From Cylindrodendrum hubeiense (Eukaryota > Ascomycota > Sordariomycetes > Hypocreales > Nectriaceae): a DNA stretch of 59,152 nucleotides. The position numbers and the translations under genes were made by a program. The notes under the pieces were generated by a model that did no database searches, had not been told where the DNA came from, and saw only the letters and a program-made list of their open reading frames with translations. Position 1 is the first letter of the stretch, and the number at the start of each line of letters is the position of its first letter. Below are positions 1 through 11,996 of this stretch, piece by piece. Location: contig JAANBB010000244.1 of the NCBI GenBank assembly GCA_014621425.1, positions 1-59,152 of the forward strand, written 5' to 3'.

Positions 1-603
1 CAGGGCCTTATCCACTGCATTTATTGGTTCCAGCAGCTGTAGTGGGCTCTGCTCCCCTCTGCCCCTCTGGCCCCCCACCACCACCACCTTTCTGCAATCG
101 CACCGCAAGCCGCACGCCGCAATCGCTGCTGCTAACCCCGCCCGTTGACCACTGAGCGCATCTGAGTGCGATGCGTGCCTCGTCAACTTTAGGCTGCGGG
201 CTCGTCTGCCCACCATCCCGCCGGCGACTTGTCCGTCCACTGTCGACTTGCATGAGGAATCGCCACCACATCAGTCATACCGGTTACCAAGACCACCAAC
301 GCATCGCTCCTCACTACATCTCCAGCTACCGTGGAGTTCTTCTTCTCTTATTCCAACTTCAGATCCACTACAGCTTAGTGCTCCGTACCATTGCCATCTT
401 CGACTCCGCATCGTCGACTCCGCAACCGCTTTCTACACTGCCGTCGCCTGTCTCGCCACTTATCTGTCTCACTGCAAGGCGCAGACGCAAACGGAGCACT
501 GATATCCACTTCTGCCCCAACCTCAAAAAGACCATCACCTCCAACCAAACGCCCTCACTGTGCAGCCCTGTCAACCGCAAACCCCGGGACAATCCAACCC
601 AGC
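1..603. other. Upstream region of NAA30, no gene
   Basis: Pyrimidine-rich sequence (many CCACC, TCTTC and CCGC stretches) leading up to the NAA30 start at 604. Open frames here lack coding character and overlap each other on several frames. The part nearest the gene probably contains the promoter and 5' leader. I see no TATA box or RNA gene. Confidence 0.6.
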
Positions 604-1220
604 ATGGATATAACCAAAAACGACGACCTGCCCGGCAAGTTGCGCTACGTCCAGTACGAGCACGCCCTCGAGGCGGAGTATCTCCCTGCCATCCGCACCC
701 TCATCGCCAAGGATTTGAGCGAGCCATATAGCATCTATGTCTACCGCTACTTTCTGTGCCAATGGGCACATCTCTGCTTCATGGTTCGTTCTCGTTGGGC
801 CTGGAATCTCGCACCGCGCTTCTTGCTTACCCGCCTCAGGCCCTGAACCCAGCAGACTCCTCCCTCATTGGCGTCATTATCTGCAAGCTGGAAGTCCATG
901 CATCGCACTCCAATCCTACCCGCCGAGGTTACATAGCCATGCTGGCCGTCGCCTCCTCTTTCCGCGGGCATGGCATTGCCACAGCTCTCGTCAAGAAGGC
1001 CCTCGACGCCATGACGAAACGCAATGCTGATGAGATTGTCCTCGAGACGGAGGAGACCAACATCCCCGCCATGCGCCTGTATGAGCGTCTCGGCTTCATT
1101 CGCTCTAAGAAGCTACACCGTTACTATCTCAACGGAAACAGTGCCTATCGATTGGTTCTTCCTCTCAAGGTCATTGACCTTGACGCTGACTCGAGCTCCT
1201 TTGACGGGCAGATGGCCTAG
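604..1220 (+). CDS. N-alpha-acetyltransferase 30, catalytic subunit of NatC (Mak3)
   Basis: Predicted 186-residue GNAT-fold acetyltransferase. In the NatC complex, with Naa35 and Naa38, this family acetylates the N-terminal Met of nascent chains that begin Met-Leu, Met-Ile, Met-Phe or Met-Trp at the ribosome. The segment DLSEPYSIYVYRYFL in the first exon is a hallmark of Mak3/Naa30. The acetyl-CoA binding motif R-G-H-G-I-A is at residues 102-107, and the C-terminal MRLYERLGF motif is typical of GNAT proteins. One 56-nt intron, 784-839, phase 0; exons are 604-783 and 840-1220. The start at 604 has A at -3 and G at +4 and gives a length close to the roughly 176 residues of the yeast enzyme. An in-frame upstream extension exists but lacks family similarity. 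The exon join is inferred from frame and motif continuity. Confidence 0.93.
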
Positions 1221-1929
1221 TTTTCTGGCGCGGTTGCAGGTTTTTGGACCACAAGGGTTTTGACCCCGGCGAATTTTGACCCTGGCGAATTTTGGTTATG
1301 TATGGACCTGGGTCTGGTTATGGGTTTAACGGCTAGTATCACGGAATGACGAGCGGGAAGCATTTTATCGGTGGCGGCCAGGAAGCGATATGTCGGCTGT
1401 GGAACATCTATATTGTTGGTGTTGGCGTTGGTTCGATATCACGTTTTGTATTTCACTGGTTTGTTTCCGTACTCTTTTCTTTTACACGGCCATTATCGAC
1501 ATCATTGGTGGTAGACAGGTGTTGTCACTTTCATGGCTTATCAGGAGGCATTGCCAATGGGGTTTGGAGTAGTGGTGGTCATGAACGTCACCTTTGCCCC
1601 CAGCTGAATGACTGGAGTATATCCAGAAACGCGATGCATGGTGCCATGTACTGACTCGTCCATATTCGAGCTTGTGGTTCTCGCCCTGCTACGACTGTCC
1701 CCGTGATCTACTGGCAACCAGTGGTAGGGTCATACACTCTCGTGCGAGATTGTTTCCGTTATCGCTGCAGCTACCAAAAAGAGACGATTTCAAATCATGC
1801 CATTTACTAACTGATACCTGTATACGGGTATTATTGTATATCTTGCAACTCGTATTGTCCTCTGTGTCTTCAATTGGCTTCATGGCCGTGTTCAATCGCC
1901 ACAAATGCCGATACCATCTGATCTCTTCT
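1221..1929. other. Intergenic, convergent NAA30 and DUF1917 gene ends
   Basis: Shared 3' flanking region of two converging genes. It begins with a two-copy 16-bp tandem repeat just after the NAA30 stop. No further coding signal is seen; short frames on both strands are not conserved-looking. Confidence 0.55.
1258..1289. repeat. 16-bp tandem duplication in NAA30 3' region
   Basis: Two adjacent copies of a 16-base unit beginning TTTTGACCC, differing at one base, 37 bases after the NAA30 stop codon. Probably a local slippage duplication in the 3' untranslated region. Confidence 0.8.
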
Positions 1930-2984
1930 TCACTTTTCGAAGATACCAATAGAATTATAGATTGACGCCTTCAAACCCCAAGGATTGCCAGAAGCTATCC
2001 CGAGATACGTGAACGCATCTGCAACTGTCAGCCAAGTCTTGTCATCTTGTGGCACTCGCTCACTTACCTGGCTTGTAATAGATGGGCCGTCCTCGGGCCT
2101 CAACCAGCTTGAGCTCTCGAAGCTTCTGAAGGACCCGCGTCACATCAGCCCTGTCCTTGAAGTCACTGGTATACACACATATAAGGCGATCTTTCCGCGG
2201 ATCATCGAAGGGTGGCCTTGGCAAAACCTTTGCAGCGATGCCTAGTTCGTTGTTGGCAGTGGCTTTAGCTACAATCTCCCACACTTCATTGACCTCGGCA
2301 GGAGGACAGAAGAGCATCCACTATCACGGTTAGCTAAGTGATAAGGCTATCCAATGGACCATCATACTTTGCCTGCCCGGACTTTTCCTGCATGTGCCAA
2401 GTTCAATATGTCCTCGGTGGCTCTCTGTCTCTCCTTGCTAATTTCTCGGTCCTGCATGGATTTCGCTTTCGGGGCCTGTCGCATGCCCTCCGTGAAGCTA
2501 GTGACGAGGGAAAGTCGCTCCATTCCGCCGTCGATGACAAGCTTGGTCCTACTGCCTTCTTCTTCGGGCGCCTCGTCTTCGTTGCCTTTGCTTGCCTGAC
2601 TCTCCGCCAGGGCTTTCTCGACTCGCGAAATGAACGGGTTGCAAATAAAGATCCAGGGCGTATCCTCGATCTGGTCTGTTGTTTTGGGAGGGAGCCGACT
2701 GAGAAATGCATCCACAGTCTCATCAAGCTGCCAGGCGTAGGGAATTCCTGCATAAGGGTTGTGGAGATGGGACATGTCGACAACGACGCTCTTATGGGGC
2801 AGTGGTCGGCCTGGGGTTTCTTGGTGTTGGAGAATCCAGGCATCTGCGTCGAAATCATCGACGCGGCGATGTAGTCCGAGAACAGTCTCATCGTCGCCTG
2901 CGTGGAGGTCAGCTTGCTGCTCCCGAGCTCTTCTTGGCATTTATAGGTGGTACCATAGAAATCGGAGTCGTCTGATAGCTCCAT
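1930..2984 (-). CDS. DUF1917 (Bles03/UPF0696-like) protein
   Basis: Predicted 300-residue protein assembled from four exons on the minus strand: 2984-2954, 2897-2368, 2320-2068 and 2018-1930. The introns of 56, 47 and 49 nt all have GT...AG ends. The first junction rebuilds SDDSDFYGDDETV, the third rebuilds IYYKPDAFTYLGI, and each junction keeps one open frame. The C-terminal part (WMLFCPPAEVNEVW, RLICVYTSDF, IYYK, YLGI) matches the DUF1917 family, which resembles a small eIF4E-like fold in Bles03-type proteins; molecular function is not established. The middle contains acidic low-complexity sequence around EDEAPEEE. The start at 2984 has A at -3 and G at +4. It is divergent from DPH7 with about 670 bp between the starts. 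Family assignment is from recognition, not a search. Confidence 0.85.
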
Positions 2985-3654
2985 CTTGATGACCGAATGG
3001 GCTCAGACTAGTCTTCAGGCACCTATCCGAGACAAGGACTAGTTAGAGTAGGTGGTTCTACCCGGTCCTAAGGTGCCGATGTTGCTTTGCAGATGTGGAT
3101 GCTCGTCGCAGTAACAATAGCTGACCTGCTGCTGGAGAGGGAGGAGTAGAGAGCGAGGTTAAGTCAATCTCTGCGACCACTCTGAGGTTGGAGTTGCTCA
3201 GGTCTTGCCCAGGTGCATGTCACGTTCTGGGGCTTCCGACGAGGCCGTAAAGGAGGACGACACTAGAAGTGACAGAAGCAAGTTCGGCGCTTCCTGGTGC
3301 AGGGGACGTATCTTGGGCGGCAGCACAACCCACCAGCGGTCCCAGGAACTCGAAGGGAATAAAGAAAGAACCAGGGTTGTAAAATAGTCCTCAAACAGTA
3401 GCCTGGTTCAAAATAAATACTTCTCCTGCTCCAAAGGTCACTTGGTCGCGTCTTCCGGGGCGCGTCCGGGGTCATTTAGCTCTGTTCCGACCCCGGCAGA
3501 CGGCAAGCCACCCGTTTGCCCCGCCGCACGCACTGCCGTCAGCTGCGTCACCTGTCAAAGTGCCGCTGCTTGGCTTCCCAACCCAACCGAAAAAAACCCA
3601 TCCCGGACTGACATATCAGAAGCGCCCCGGGCATAGATGAAACACCCGAGCAAA
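2985..3654. promoter_or_regulatory. Divergent promoter region, DUF1917 / DPH7
   Basis: About 670 bp between two divergent start codons. No coding sequence is supported. AAATAAATA at 3411-3419 is the most AT-rich short stretch and a weak TATA-like candidate. No strong known operator is seen. Confidence 0.5.
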
Positions 3655-4939
3655 ATGGCTTCGCAAAACATCGTTTCGTCCAAGGTCTCGCTCACGTTGG
3701 ACCTTCCACCCAGCTGCATCCAGTTCTGTCCAGCGCATCCCGAGCTGTTTGTAGTGGGAACGTACAATCTCGAGCGAGACGAGACTGCAGGGCAGACAAA
3801 CGGAGGTGAAGAGGAGGGCTCCGCTGCAAAGACGCCCCAGAACCGCGATGGAAGCCTGCTAGTCTTCAGGATTGATGGGACGGAACTGTGAGTTTCCTTG
3901 CCTTTCCCATGTTCAGCCTCGAAGTAGTTTGCTCATCATGTTCCAACTTTATAGAACCCTTGTACAAACAGTTCCACAGCCATCAGCCATCTTGGATCTC
4001 CGGTTTCATCCCGCCCCGGACAAACAGGACATCCTTGCCGTGGTGTCAAGTACCGGTACACTTGCTGTATTCAAGTTGGACCCAAAGGAAGATGCCGAAT
4101 CCCCATTGAAGCACGTTGCGACCAGCAGATGCGATGACATCGACGAGGATGTCCTGTTTTTGCAATGTTACTGGCATCCAGTGGATGCAAATGTGATAGG
4201 AGTCACGACCTCGACGGGAGCGGCGAGGTTGCTGCGATTAGATGACGGGTATCGGATCACAGATCCATCCATCGATCTGGACATTGCGAATTCACTCGAA
4301 GCTTGGTGCATCAACTTCTCTCCCGCTCCACCAGATGCTAGCAAACACGACACCCAAGTAACGGCCTACTGTGGCGGAGACGACTCGATGCTTCGATACC
4401 AGTCCCTCAGCTTACGCAGCGCCGATGAGGAATCACCCTGTGAGAGCCTGTATGCACCCATCACGATCAAGCGCACGCACACAGCCGGTGTCACAGCGAT
4501 ACTGCCACTCCCTCTCTTTTCGAAGGAACAGGGAAGGGTGGTTGTTACAGGAAGTTACGACGATCATCTGCGCGTCTTTGTTATCCACGACCTGCACGAA
4601 ACATATGGGCTCAGGCGGGTCGAGCTGGTGCTGGAGGAAAATCTCGGGGGCGGCGTGTGGCGGCTGGACCTGGTCAATATCAGTCAGCGGGACGGAAGTC
4701 TCAGGGTACGGATATTGGCTTCTTGTATGCATGCCGGAGCTAGGCTAGTCGACGTGGAAGTCCAGGATGGACAGAGCTGGACCTGCACTGTCTTGGCGCA
4801 ATTTGAAGAGCATAAGAGCATGAATTATGGCAGCGACTATGTCCGGGGAGGGCAGGGGGATGGGCTGCGGTGCGTGTCCACCAGCTTCTACGACAAGTTG
4901 TTATGTGTTTGGGAGTATGAACCGGTGACACAAGGATAA
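3655..4939 (+). CDS. Diphthine methyltransferase DPH7 (WD40 protein)
   Basis: Predicted 405-residue WD40 protein of the DPH7/Rrt2/WDR85 family. It acts in diphthamide synthesis on elongation factor 2, removing the methyl ester from the diphthine intermediate so the final amidation by Dph6 can proceed. Visible family features are the opening MASQNIV...SLTLDLPPSC, VVGTYNLE, repeated blade segments such as LQCYWHPVDANVIGVTTSTG and VVTGSYDDHLRVF, GGGVWRL, and the terminal STSFYDKLLCVWEYEP. One 67-nt intron, 3888-3954. An in-frame ATG lies 18 bases upstream at 3637, but the ATG at 3655 has a better context (AAAATGGC), so I prefer it. Length is close to the yeast protein of about 390 residues. Confidence 0.92.
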
Positions 4940-6043
4940 AAGGAAAACCAAGGGAGAATATCATTGATTGGGCGAAGCGGATAGGAGCTGAAGCCTGCGT
5001 CCCTTTGTTTGCCAACTGTTATCTCTGGTGGCTGACTGCCGGGCCAATGACTGGCTCACTTGTTGCTTGGTCAAGGGCTGGTCAAGGGCTGGTCGTGAAA
5101 GGGACTTACTTGGTAGCACCAGCTCGTAAACGAGGCTGCGCTGGCTCTGTCCATGGATGCCACGTTGACGTCGGCGGCCGATTGCTGGTTGACTCATCCG
5201 GGCAAGTATCTTGGCGATCCCGCGTGTCTCTGGCGACGCCGGAACCAATCGATCGGAGCTTTTCCAGCTGGAACCAGTTCCGGACCCCTCACGACCCAGG
5301 GCGCGGGGTTCTGCTAAATTTATGTACATACAGCCCAGCGCCCAGCGCTGCTCGCCCCGAGGAGCCCACTGAAGCCCACTGGATAAAGCCCGAGGGCCGC
5401 TGGTCGGGCCATTGATGAATCACCCTGGCCTCAGCCTTGCAGCGCCCCCATCCACTGAACCGCGCCCCAAGACACACGCCCCCCGGTCCCCTGGCCCCCC
5501 TGTGCCACAAGTGCCACAGCGCGCCGGGACCACCCCGCGACGAAGCGACCTGGGCCTTTCAGTTGCCGCTCCGGCTCTGCATTGAGGCGCCCCGACCTAA
5601 TTTTTGCCCAGCAGCAGGCGGCCCAGCCCAAAACACCTACTCTACAATCCAGTCCGGCGCCTTCATCGCATCTCGTCAGCTTCCCTTCCCCAATTCTTCC
5701 ACCGCATTCACCGGCCGCACCGCGCAAGCCCTGCTCACTATCGCTGCCCCCGCTGCTACCCATACCAGTGCTGCAGCTTTTTCTTTTTTTCCCCTGGGCC
5801 TCTGCCTCGTCCATCCCGTGTTTTCTCGCGCCGCCAATCTCCAGCTGCCGGCTGCCGTCGCAGGCATTTCCTTCACCAAGCAAACAGCTTCGCCGATCCC
5901 ACCCCTCCATGGTTTTGGTAGCCGTCGCCGCCGCGTAAATCCACCTCGAGGGCCTGCGTGGAACGAGAGTCCCTCGCCTTGCGCTTCGCTGCCGCTCTTT
6001 TTCTTCTCGCAAAGCATTTCTCGAACTCGTCACGACGACCATC
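4940..6043. promoter_or_regulatory. Intergenic region upstream of exportin gene
   Basis: About 1.1 kb between DPH7 and MSN5, both on the plus strand. It contains an 11-bp direct duplication (GGTCAAGGGCT) near 5069-5090 and becomes strongly pyrimidine-rich from about 5440 to the start codon, which suggests a long CT-rich leader. Long open frames on the minus strand here reflect GC-rich composition. Confidence 0.5.
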
Positions 6044-9000
6044 ATGGCCGCTAATGGTAGCTCGGTGCCATCCACCGCTGCAGGAAATGGCGGAGACTCC
6101 GAGGTCCTGACCAAGATACACCAGGCGCTCGAAGTCATCCACAACGCCTACTCGACCAACGATGCCCGTCGCCAGGCCCAGTCCTTTCTCGAAGAGGTCA
6201 AAGATATCGCCGAAGCCCCGCTGCAAGGCTACAGCCTCGCCTCCGACAAGGCTCAGTCTCCCGTCGTTCGCCACTACGCCCTCTCCCTCCTCGAGCATGC
6301 GATCAAACACAGGTGGTCCTCGTACACGCAGGAGCAGGCCGATGCCGTGCGGCGATGGGTCCTGGAGCTCGGTCAGTCCGTCTCCAGGGACGACCCGTCG
6401 TATCTGAGGAACAAGACGGCACAACTCTGGGTTGAGGTCGCCAAACGGAGCTGGGGTGCTGAATGGATGGACATGGACGCCATGCTGTGCCAATTGTGGC
6501 AGATTCCCGATTCGGCCGTCCACAAGGAGCTCGTCATGTTTGTGCTGGAGAATCTGTCAGACGAAGTCTTTACTGGCGATGACTCTGTCGTCGCCATGCG
6601 AGAAGGGGTCCTTAGTAAGGCCTGCGTCGAGATCTTCACGCCTACCTCTGTGCTCGTTGAGGCTTTCCCCAACCGCCAGCCTGGCCCGGATGTGCGACAT
6701 GGCCACGAGGGATGGCTCAGCCGTTTGTCCGAGTTCCTGAACTACTGCCTCAACTCGGCCCCGAAAGACAACGAAGAAGTCAAGTCGTGCATCCTCAAAG
6801 GCCTTTCCGTCTTCCTCTCCCTCATGCCATGGGCAATTCCCAAAGCGGTATCTGCCGCCCATTGCGTCGACATCATGTGCGCTGGTCTATCATCTCCTCA
6901 CATTGCGATTCAGAAGGTATGTTGCTGTCCATCGACTTGCAGATCTAGGAGCAAAGCTAATCAACCGCAACAGGCCTCTCTAGAATCGCTACATGCTCTC
7001 TACTGTCGAACAAACTTTACAGACGACGAATTCCGAGACTTGGTCGCCCCCATGTACACGGGCGCATCCATCGAGCTCTGCAAGGGTTTGCTTGAGTGGT
7101 CTGCAGTTGACCCTGAGGACATTGACGAGGACAAGTACCAGACCCTAAAGAAGCTATCGGAGGTATGTCTAGAGAAAAAAATGACCGAATTCGGAACTGA
7201 CAAATATCATAGATGCTGTCCTGCCTTGGAGACTACTTTGATCGGAAGTTCTCCAAACTGCCCGCTGAGTCGGCAAGGGAAGACTTTCTCAAGCTCTTGG
7301 TCCAGGTTGTACAAAACCAGAGTTTGATGATTTCAATTCCCGTCCTCGTCACTTGGACAAGGCTTCTTAGCAACCGGACAATCGGTCCTAGCGAGCTTGT
7401 CTCGCCCATGATTGGACCCCTGCTAGAGATCTGCAGCTCACGACTAGTACGATACGAGAACTTGCCGGAAGACACCCAGGAACCCACGTTCCTATTCCTC
7501 CTGGAAGACACGGATACGATACCAGAGCGACACGCCTTTCTTGGAAACTACCGGCGCTACAGCTCCCAGGTCATTGAGGCCATCGTGCAATTAAAGCTCG
7601 TAGACGCAGTATCACACATCCTCGGTCGAACCGAGGACATCCTGCAGCATCTTTATGATGGGCAGCCACCACTAGACAGTATGAAATACCCGATTCCGCA
7701 GGAGAATGTATTGGCTAACCTGACGTTCAACAGAACAATCCTACTCCAAGCACTCGATGCCAGTCTTGCGGGTCGACTCCCAGTTCACCGTCATTGAGGC
7801 AACACTCAAGGGGTACATGAAGTGGAGAAGACACCGCGCTGCAGAATACGTATGTGGGACCACGAATATGCGAACAACTCAAGCTAACATCCTGCAGGAA
7901 CAGCAAAAAGTGGAGTTGGAAGCCAACTTGGAGACCTGGTGCAACAAGCTGTTAGAGATGAGCTTCGAGGTGCGTCAAACCCATGCTTCTAGAGAGATAG
8001 GCATACTAATCGTCATGTTTGCAGGACCCCATGATCAGGAAACGAACCTTGCAGCTACTTGTTTACTTCTCGACGACAGCCCTCAACAAGAACGCACCTT
8101 TTATGCTGAAGGTTCTTGAGCACATTCTACTGACATGGCCCGCCCTCCAGCCAGATTACCGTGCTTTCAACGATGCCATCAAGGACTTACAGGGGGAGAG
8201 CATGGTTGAATTACAACGACTCGCATCAGAAATGCCAGATCATCTCCTGGTAAGAAGTGCCTGTGCCTTTTTTCCAGGCTAATGCTAAAACGAGAAACCC
8301 AGGGTGTATACGACCAAATTGAAAATAGAGTGAATGAGATGATGTCCTCGGGAACACTGGACGAGAAGCGATCTATCGCATACAAGAGCTTTCTTTTCAT
8401 CATTATGTGGGTTTCCAAGCTCTCCTCATTAGCTAAAACAACTTGCTAACCAGCTCTAGTCATCGGGCAACCAGCGTTGATGCCCAGGCGAAGATCCAGA
8501 AACTGCGTGAGTTCATTGATCCTGTCAAGGCTCAGTGGCAAACCGAAAATGTTCGCACTGCCCTCAAGTCATACTCGAATTTCTGCGAGATGCTTGGGTT
8601 AGACAAAGCGCAAGCGTATTTGGCGAACCGCCGGGCACACGAGATTCAAGATTGGGGCTCTCGCGAACTTGACGCCGAGGGTCTCGCTCTCCAGGCTGAG
8701 CTTGAGGAGCGATTGAAGGTACAGATACAACAATGTTTCCAACAACTTACTGCATTTTAACTAACTTTATATAGCTTCTGCCTCTACGTTCTACGAAGTC
8801 CTTCCTCGCATTTTCTGTCGAGAGACTGGACAAGTCGTCAGACGCGTTCAAGGCCTCGTATGCCCTCTGGCAGGATGGGTTCTCCAACATCCTTGCAGAC
8901 CTTTTAGAGTTCCTCAGGTATGTTATTGCAAACTATTCGCCATCGTTGAACCCGCTAACATTTTGCGCAGCTTCGCGCATGCATCGCACAACCCAGATAA

Positions 9001-10425
9001 CTGGGCAGGCCTGCCATCTGAGATGCGACCGGTGGTCAACCGGGTTCTGAGCGACCGTTTCTGGCAGGCAGGGATTTCGGAAGGGAGTAAGGACGACTTC
9101 TACGCTCGTGTCATGGACAAGAAGAACACCGTCGAGGGACTTGCCTCTACTATTCGAGGGTCTGTTCGATTCGTGCGCGAAACTGCCTACGCTATCATCT
9201 ACTGCATGAGCAGACTAGACATGCAGTTCTATGGATTCGAGGGTCTCTCTGCACCACTGTCCAAGGCACTGTTTGCCGACTCGATTTGGCTCTCGACGCA
9301 TCAGCAGAGTAACCTGCTGAATCTAGTCAGATACCTTGTTGATGACTGCCCCGTGGACCACCGGGAACACTTCCTCCCACAGCTGCTATCATCGTGCTTT
9401 CAGCAAATGGATGCCAAGGTGAATGGCGAGTGGGCCAAGATGGAGCAGCAACAGACGGTCGCGGCAGAGGGTGAAGCAGGCCTCAAGGAGGAGATGAAGG
9501 CAGAAAGCATCCTGCGCCAAGTAACATACACGGCGGTGCTAATGGTGGCGGATTTCCTTGATCCGACCAAGCCCAGTGAGTTGCAATCGTACTTTTCCAT
9601 AATGCCAAGGCTAACAAAGGTACAGATCCACCAACGCTCAAGGCGCGAGCATTCCAGGGTGCCCCTGAGGATGCGCCTACAGAGTCATACCCGACTCTGC
9701 GACGATTCTGCCTGATTCACCAGGAGGTTGTGGAGCCTCTGCTCGTCTTCTGCACGCACGGAATCCGGATGCGAGATACGCGATGCTGCAGCATGATCCT
9801 GCGACTATTCATCTCGCTCGTTCCTGAATTCCACCTCGTGGACGGCCAGTTGCCAAAGTCTGCATCGCAGCAGGAGGGACAAGAGCGAACTGCACCTGTC
9901 GATCACTTCCCTGTGCCCTCGGCGATTTCCTCTGCAATCCGAGAGTACATTTCGCTGGATGTGCTCCAGGCTTGCATTACATCGTTTCACGAGCCCTATT
10001 TTGTGGAGCTACAGAAGGAGCTTGCGGCCTTGATCGCTGCGATCATAGTCTACTATAGCCCGATCTCAACCACGCCCAGGGATGTGTTGTTGTCACTGCC
10101 AAACGTGAACCCTGCCGATCTTGACCGGCTGACGGCTTACATGAGCAAGCCTGGAGCGCACACTCGGCAACAGCGCGCCCTGGTTCTGGACTTGCTCAAG
10201 GACCTGAAGGGCGTGAGCGTGTCGGAGATGGGTAAACTACCCAAGAGCAGCGGGTTTGGTGGCCCGGGGCGACCCAAGAGGAGCAACCGCAGCAAGATGG
10301 CGCAGCAGTTTATGAATGAGCCCGCGTCGTCCGGGCCCGGTGCCACCAGGTCGGGTGGCATGGCTGGGGTCAGGGGAGCCACACCCGATGGCCTGGAGGG
10401 TGTGTCCAATCTGTTTGAGGGATAA
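6044..10425 (+). CDS. Exportin-5 / Msn5-type karyopherin
   Basis: Predicted 1283-residue importin-beta family exportin. Yeast Msn5 exports phosphorylated regulators and imports some cargo with RanGTP; animal exportin-5 exports RNA. Evidence: an N-terminal helical repeat region with [16 protein letters not shown] and the ensuing [10 protein letters not shown] typical of the exportin-5 N-terminus, then HEAT-like repeats throughout, with length near the 1224 residues of Msn5. Ten introns are inferred from GT...AG ends and frame: 6917-6973, 7163-7212, 7679-7733, 7850-7897, 7970-8024, 8250-8302, 8407-8459, 8719-8774, 8918-8970 and 9576-9625. Joined exons total 3852 nt with no internal stop. The 7679 and 9576 donors were chosen because they alone restore frame. 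The C-terminus ends in a Gly/Ser-rich low-complexity tail. The start has a good context (ATCATGGCC). Cargo cannot be inferred. Confidence 0.92.
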
Positions 10426-11984
10426 GAGGGGCCATCAGCCAGCATCGAGGAGATGGGAGATGGTGAGTCAACGTTGGTAATCACAGTCGGTGGCCATTGG
10501 GGCCGTGTAGACACTTCAGAGAGGTATGGGGATCCCAGTTCAGACGGACCATACAGGACACGAGATCTATGGCATTGGCTATAGCCTTAGCTTCTTGTTT
10601 GGAAGAGCACAGTTCCAGGCGAGAGCTCTGTGGGGGAAGCGCTGCGAAGGGACCGGGAACCAGGGAAATGGGATGGGTCTTTGGGATGATTAGAGCGAGC
10701 ATAGGGTATGTTTACTTGGCATGTAGGCATTGGCTAAAGATGACGATGTCGTTTTGCTTCTTAACGCGTGTGAGCCTTTCCCAAATTTCCAGAGTGATCT
10801 ATAACGCCCGCAATTCCATTTACAGGCACAAGGATTGAATATGTGCAATCTTGGGCATGTTTGCTTAGTCGACATGAAGCAGCCGTTTCGACTGCAATAG
10901 AACCTACCTCTGGGCATACCCCTGAATATTAGAAGCATAGTGTTTACTCGTTTATTGTCTTTCACTAAGATCAAGATACCTCGGCTCAAATGGCCATGGC
11001 GCAGATCCACATATTTGATCCATGGTGGTTGTAGTGCAGGAAATGATGGGCTTCTTATAGGTTCAAGCCCGCTCCAGATTGATTACTTGTTCATCTGGAC
11101 CAGCAAAAGTTCTGCTCGTGATGGGGCAGAGGGGGATCACTACCAAGATATCCCTACCCGGTTCCCATTCGGCATTGGCTCTCCTTGGCATGTACGATGA
11201 CGGGGCTGGACCACTGTATAGAGGGTGGGAAGGGGATCCAGGATTGGTTGGTGCTTGCCGTCTTTTGCCTATTCTGCTGGATGCTGGAACGCCTACCTCG
11301 GTCCCAATGGGCCCCTCTCCCAACGCCCTCACACAGGCATGCCGCCTGGTCAGTCTGGAACAGGCCCGGGGCATGGGAAGGAAGCATCTTGGCGCACCCA
11401 AGTGGGTGGACGAGTGGGTTGGTGGGGCGTCATGGGGCTGATATTTGCGGGATACTTGCGTACGGATGGCGAGAAGACGGTGTTTCTGTACTACGTGGTA
11501 GACAATTTGCGGCGCTCTAGTTCTCGATCGAATGGATTCCCGCTTCCAGAGGGGCGACAATCAGACCCAAGTCTTGGGCTGAGACACAAGCTGCGGGACT
11601 GGCACTGGGACGCAGTGCACGCGCCTGTCGATGGCCCACGACTTGGCGCGACGCGGCGCCGTGGAGTTTGGCGAGGCCTACCAAGCATCATGTAGGTCCA
11701 GTGCAGCGGCGAGTCTGGTCGGATGTACGCGTATCCGAGTGCCCGAGACTGGAACTAGGCTGTGCAGCTGCTGCTTTACCACTCATCGCATCGCACATGG
11801 CCTGTATCGGGGGTCTGGATGTCGAGGAACGACCTGAAGCTGCCGTATTAGTAGAAAGACGAGAGGTGAGACATCTGAAACCTTCAACGGCGAGGGCGTC
11901 GGCTGTCCGAGACAATACACAGCCACAATCTGTACCCATCTCAGACCTGCAATGCTCCTCAGTACGTGATTCCAGCATTGTTTC

Positions 11985-11996
11985 TACTACGTAGTA
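11985..11996. promoter_or_regulatory. Palindrome TACTACGTAGTA
   Basis: Perfect 12-bp palindrome in intergenic DNA; the same 12-mer recurs at 18497-18508. It contains the TACTMCGTA core discussed in the findings. Function unknown. Confidence 0.55.

Noticed and set aside
5431..6523. Long minus-strand frames over the MSN5 leader and first exon
   Set aside because: Gly/Arg-rich low-complexity products caused by CT-rich sequence on the other strand; they overlap a clear coding exon.
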